This document shows, in pieces, positions 62,461 to 64,000 of a DNA stretch of 64,000 bases. Position 1 is the stretch's first letter, and every line of letters starts with the position of its first letter. The position numbers and the translations under genes are program-made. A model generated the notes under the pieces. It was not told the DNA's origin, did not search any database, and saw only the letters and a list, made by a program, of their open reading frames with translations. The stretch is from positions 124,001 through 188,000 of the forward strand of contig JAWLBI010000001.1 in assembly GCA_041394985.1 (NCBI GenBank), written 5' to 3'. This DNA comes from JAGLON01 sp041394985 (lineage in GTDB: Bacteria > Zixibacteria > MSB-5A5 > GN15 > JAAZOE01).

Positions 62461-62495
62461 GAAAAGGGATACCCCCGGTATCCCTTTTCTTTTTG
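62461..62495. terminator. Hairpin between signal ORF and plsC
   Basis: AAAAGGGATACC and GGTATCCCTTTT pair around CCC, followed by CTTTTT. It can end both the plus-strand ORF and the minus-strand plsC gene. Confidence 0.85.
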
Positions 62496-62510
62496 ACTAA
62501 TATGCAATAA

Positions 62511-63125
62511 TTAATCGGCTGTCAGCGATCGTATTCTGGCTTCTATTTCGGCCGTAATTTTATCGCGGCTCTCTTTCGGATTATCGCCTGCATATTCTCG
62601 CCCATAGACGGGCGGCAGAACATTGATTGTGATATTGAACGGTACGGGGACCTGAGCCCCTCGGGGCAGTGTTTTCTCGGCTCCCGAGAGATAGACCGGA
62701 TAAATCGGGAGGTCCGGAAAATCGAGGGCCAGCTTGCCGATGCCGGATTTGAATTCCTTTATAACACCCGGTTTGCCTCTTGTTCCCTCAGGAAAAATTA
62801 TCAGCGAATACCCGGCCTCGATTTCCTTCGTGAACATGTCCATCGTTTCTCTGGCCGAGGCTCGCCGGTCCACTAAAATCGAATTAAAAACCGACCGCGC
62901 CATGAATCCAAGGAGTCCTTTGGAGAAATAGTCTTTGGCCGCAATTGTCTTGACCTTGTTTATCTTCGTCAGAGGAAACAACCGGAACAGCACCATGATG
63001 TCGACATGAGAATTGTGATTGGCGGCAATGATGCACTGCTTGTCGGTCAGTTTCGGTGCGCTGCTGACGCCGATGAATACCGAGATGAACAGCCTGCCCA
63101 GGGCATGAATGATGATGTTCAGCAA
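62511..63125 (-). CDS. plsC: 1-acyl-sn-glycerol-3-phosphate acyltransferase
   Basis: A 204-residue membrane-associated enzyme adding the second acyl chain in phospholipid synthesis. Catalytic motif NHNSHVD (HX4D) at about residues 36-42 and glycerol-phosphate motif FPEGTRGK are present. The N-terminus is hydrophobic (IIHALGRLFISVFIGV). The reading starts at TTG just after the cdsA stop, so translation is probably coupled, though the ribosome-binding site is weak. Pairing with cdsA makes a phospholipid role consistent. Confidence 0.9.
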   Translation of the reverse strand: MLNIIIHALGRLFISVFIGVSSAPKLTDKQCIIAANHNSHVDIMVLFRLFPLTKINKVKTIAAKDYFSKGLLGFMARSVFNSILVDRRASARETMDMFTKEIEAGYSLIIFPEGTRGKPGVIKEFKSGIGKLALDFPDLPIYPVYLSGAEKTLPRGAQVPVPFNITINVLPPVYGREYAGDNPKESRDKITAEIEARIRSLTAD

Positions 63126-63127
63126 GT

Positions 63128-64000
63128 CTAAAAATACATCCAGTAAAAGAGGTGAAACGTCACCGGTATCGTGAAGACCAGGCTGTCGACTCGATCGATG
63201 ATCCCTCCGTGTCCCGGCAACAGCGTCCCCGAATCCTTACTCTTCACATCGCGCTTGACCATCGAAAAGACGAGGTCGCCGAACAGGCCGAGTATTCCGA
63301 TGAGCAGTCCGACTATCAGCGCATAAGTATAGGTCAGGCTGCCATCGGGGAATTGCGGCATTATAGGGACGAAACCAAGCGATAGCGCGGCGACAAAACA
63401 CGACGAAAGCAGACCGGCAAACCATGTCTTATTCGGGCTGACATCGGGCGCGATTTTGTATTCAAGGATTCTCTTCGGCATTCCTGCGGACAGCCTGGCC
63501 GTTGCGGATGCGGTAATTTTGCCAATCCAGTACGAGGCGAGGTCGCGCACTTCGGTCAGAACGAAACAGAACATGATGAGCATCGGGCTGATATTTATCA
63601 TGAACAGACAATGGCCGAGGTTATAGGAGAAAAACAAAAGTCCCAACGTGATGATGCCGATCGATTTGATGCTTCCCTCCGTCCTGTTTTGCAGAACAAA
63701 AATAATCGGAATCAGCAGGAATATGTACACGGGAACAACGATGATGAACAATTCATACCATTCGATATAGGCCAGATATATCATCAGCGGGACGGTCAGA
63801 TAGCACAAAAGCACCGAGGGGCGGTCCTTGAAAGACAGGGTGCGCGATTGATAGACTTCCGACATGGGAATAAGCGAAAAATATTCGCGCAGCGCCGCAA
63901 AGCACAAAAAGCCGAGGAAGAAAAACGATACGATTTTATTCAGGGCGATCGCGAGCATAAAGACGGCAACCATCCACCACCAGGTGATGGTGCGCTTCTT
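63128..64000 (-). CDS. cdsA: Phosphatidate cytidylyltransferase, partial
   Basis: Makes CDP-diacylglycerol for phospholipid synthesis. At least 290 residues are visible; the frame continues past an internal ATG at 63973 to the window edge (KKRTITWWW), so the start is outside. The C-terminal signature, LPGHGGIIDRVDSLVFTIPV, with SPNKTWFAG and the acidic GDLVFSMVKRDVKSKD segment are typical of CdsA. Eight or so membrane helices are seen. It is upstream of plsC on the same strand with two bases between stop and start. Confidence 0.9.
   Translation of the reverse strand, partial: KKRTITWWWMVAVFMLAIALNKIVSFFFLGFLCFAALREYFSLIPMSEVYQSRTLSFKDRPSVLLCYLTVPLMIYLAYIEWYELFIIVVPVYIFLLIPIIFVLQNRTEGSIKSIGIITLGLLFFSYNLGHCLFMINISPMLIMFCFVLTEVRDLASYWIGKITASATARLSAGMPKRILEYKIAPDVSPNKTWFAGLLSSCFVAALSLGFVPIMPQFPDGSLTYTYALIVGLLIGILGLFGDLVFSMVKRDVKSKDSGTLLPGHGGIIDRVDSLVFTIPVTFHLFYWMYF

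Noticed and set aside
1..64000. tRNA or rRNA genes
   Set aside because: No cloverleaf with the invariant T-loop and anticodon stem, and no rRNA signature, was recognised in any intergenic region; a covariance-model scan was not possible.

Overview
The window looks like chromosome of a Gram-negative, respiring bacterium, probably from the FCB side of the tree and perhaps Zixibacteria (Zixiibacteriota) or a neighbour. The hints are a secreted protein ending in two dockerin-like repeats of the GDAVYLINYIFRGGAAP type, multihaem cytochrome clusters, lipoproteins with ordinary lipoboxes, outer-membrane beta-barrels, and many palindromic repeats between genes. The taxonomic call is inference. No tRNA, rRNA, CRISPR or phage genes were seen.

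Layout. 1-4.9 kb (minus): pyruvate dehydrogenase operon aceE-aceF-lpd, with lpd cut by the window edge. 5.2-7.8 kb: two insertion sequences, an IS256-like element with a zinc ribbon and an IS481-like element, each inserted in a dispersed palindromic repeat. 7.8-18.9 kb: thioesterase, DinB protein, dockerin protein, zinc alcohol dehydrogenase, APC permease fused to Usp domains, transglutaminase-like protein, and an SPFH protein with a ribbon-helix-helix partner. 19.5-24.7 kb (minus): heavy-metal RND efflux permease, a metal-binding adaptor and a Cys-rich secreted peptide. 25-30 kb: DinB, DUF456, redoxin, DsbD and a peroxiredoxin-like lipoprotein. 30-36.3 kb: PDZ/aspartyl-protease-like protein with a TetR regulator and a clear operator, hydrolase, Ca/Na exchanger, a histidine kinase with a Cys cluster, and a DUF6265 protein. 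36.5-39.3 kb: cytochrome bd oxidase cydAB and a cupin protein.

39.8-48.6 kb is the most striking part. Two different outer-membrane electron conduits lie head to tail. The first is MtrA/DmsE-type decahaem cytochrome, MtrB/PioB-type barrel and a multihaem lipoprotein. After a terminator comes a beta-propeller lipoprotein, a second barrel, a 14-haem periplasmic cytochrome and a lipoprotein with 11 CXXCH plus 3 CX4CH motifs, the layout of Geobacter porin-cytochrome complexes. Together they suggest extracellular electron transfer, beside a bd oxidase for oxygen. DsbD and thioredoxin-like proteins elsewhere in the window could supply thiol reductant for cytochrome c maturation.

48.6-56.1 kb: SRPBCC protein, small membrane protein, DUF5916 outer-membrane protein, a phosphofructokinase with PPi-type active-site residues, AlkD-like glycosylase, and an ECF sigma/anti-sigma pair. 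56.8-58.5 kb (minus): an AT-rich two-gene island, an HEXXH metalloprotease and an unknown partner, probably acquired. 58.9-61.5 kb: methyltransferase and an OsmC-DUF302-FmdB-thioredoxin cassette. 61.6-62.2 kb: three tandem copies of a composite repeat also found at 9.2 and 19.0 kb. 62.3-64 kb: an orphan signal-peptide ORF, then plsC and cdsA (minus, cdsA cut by the edge).
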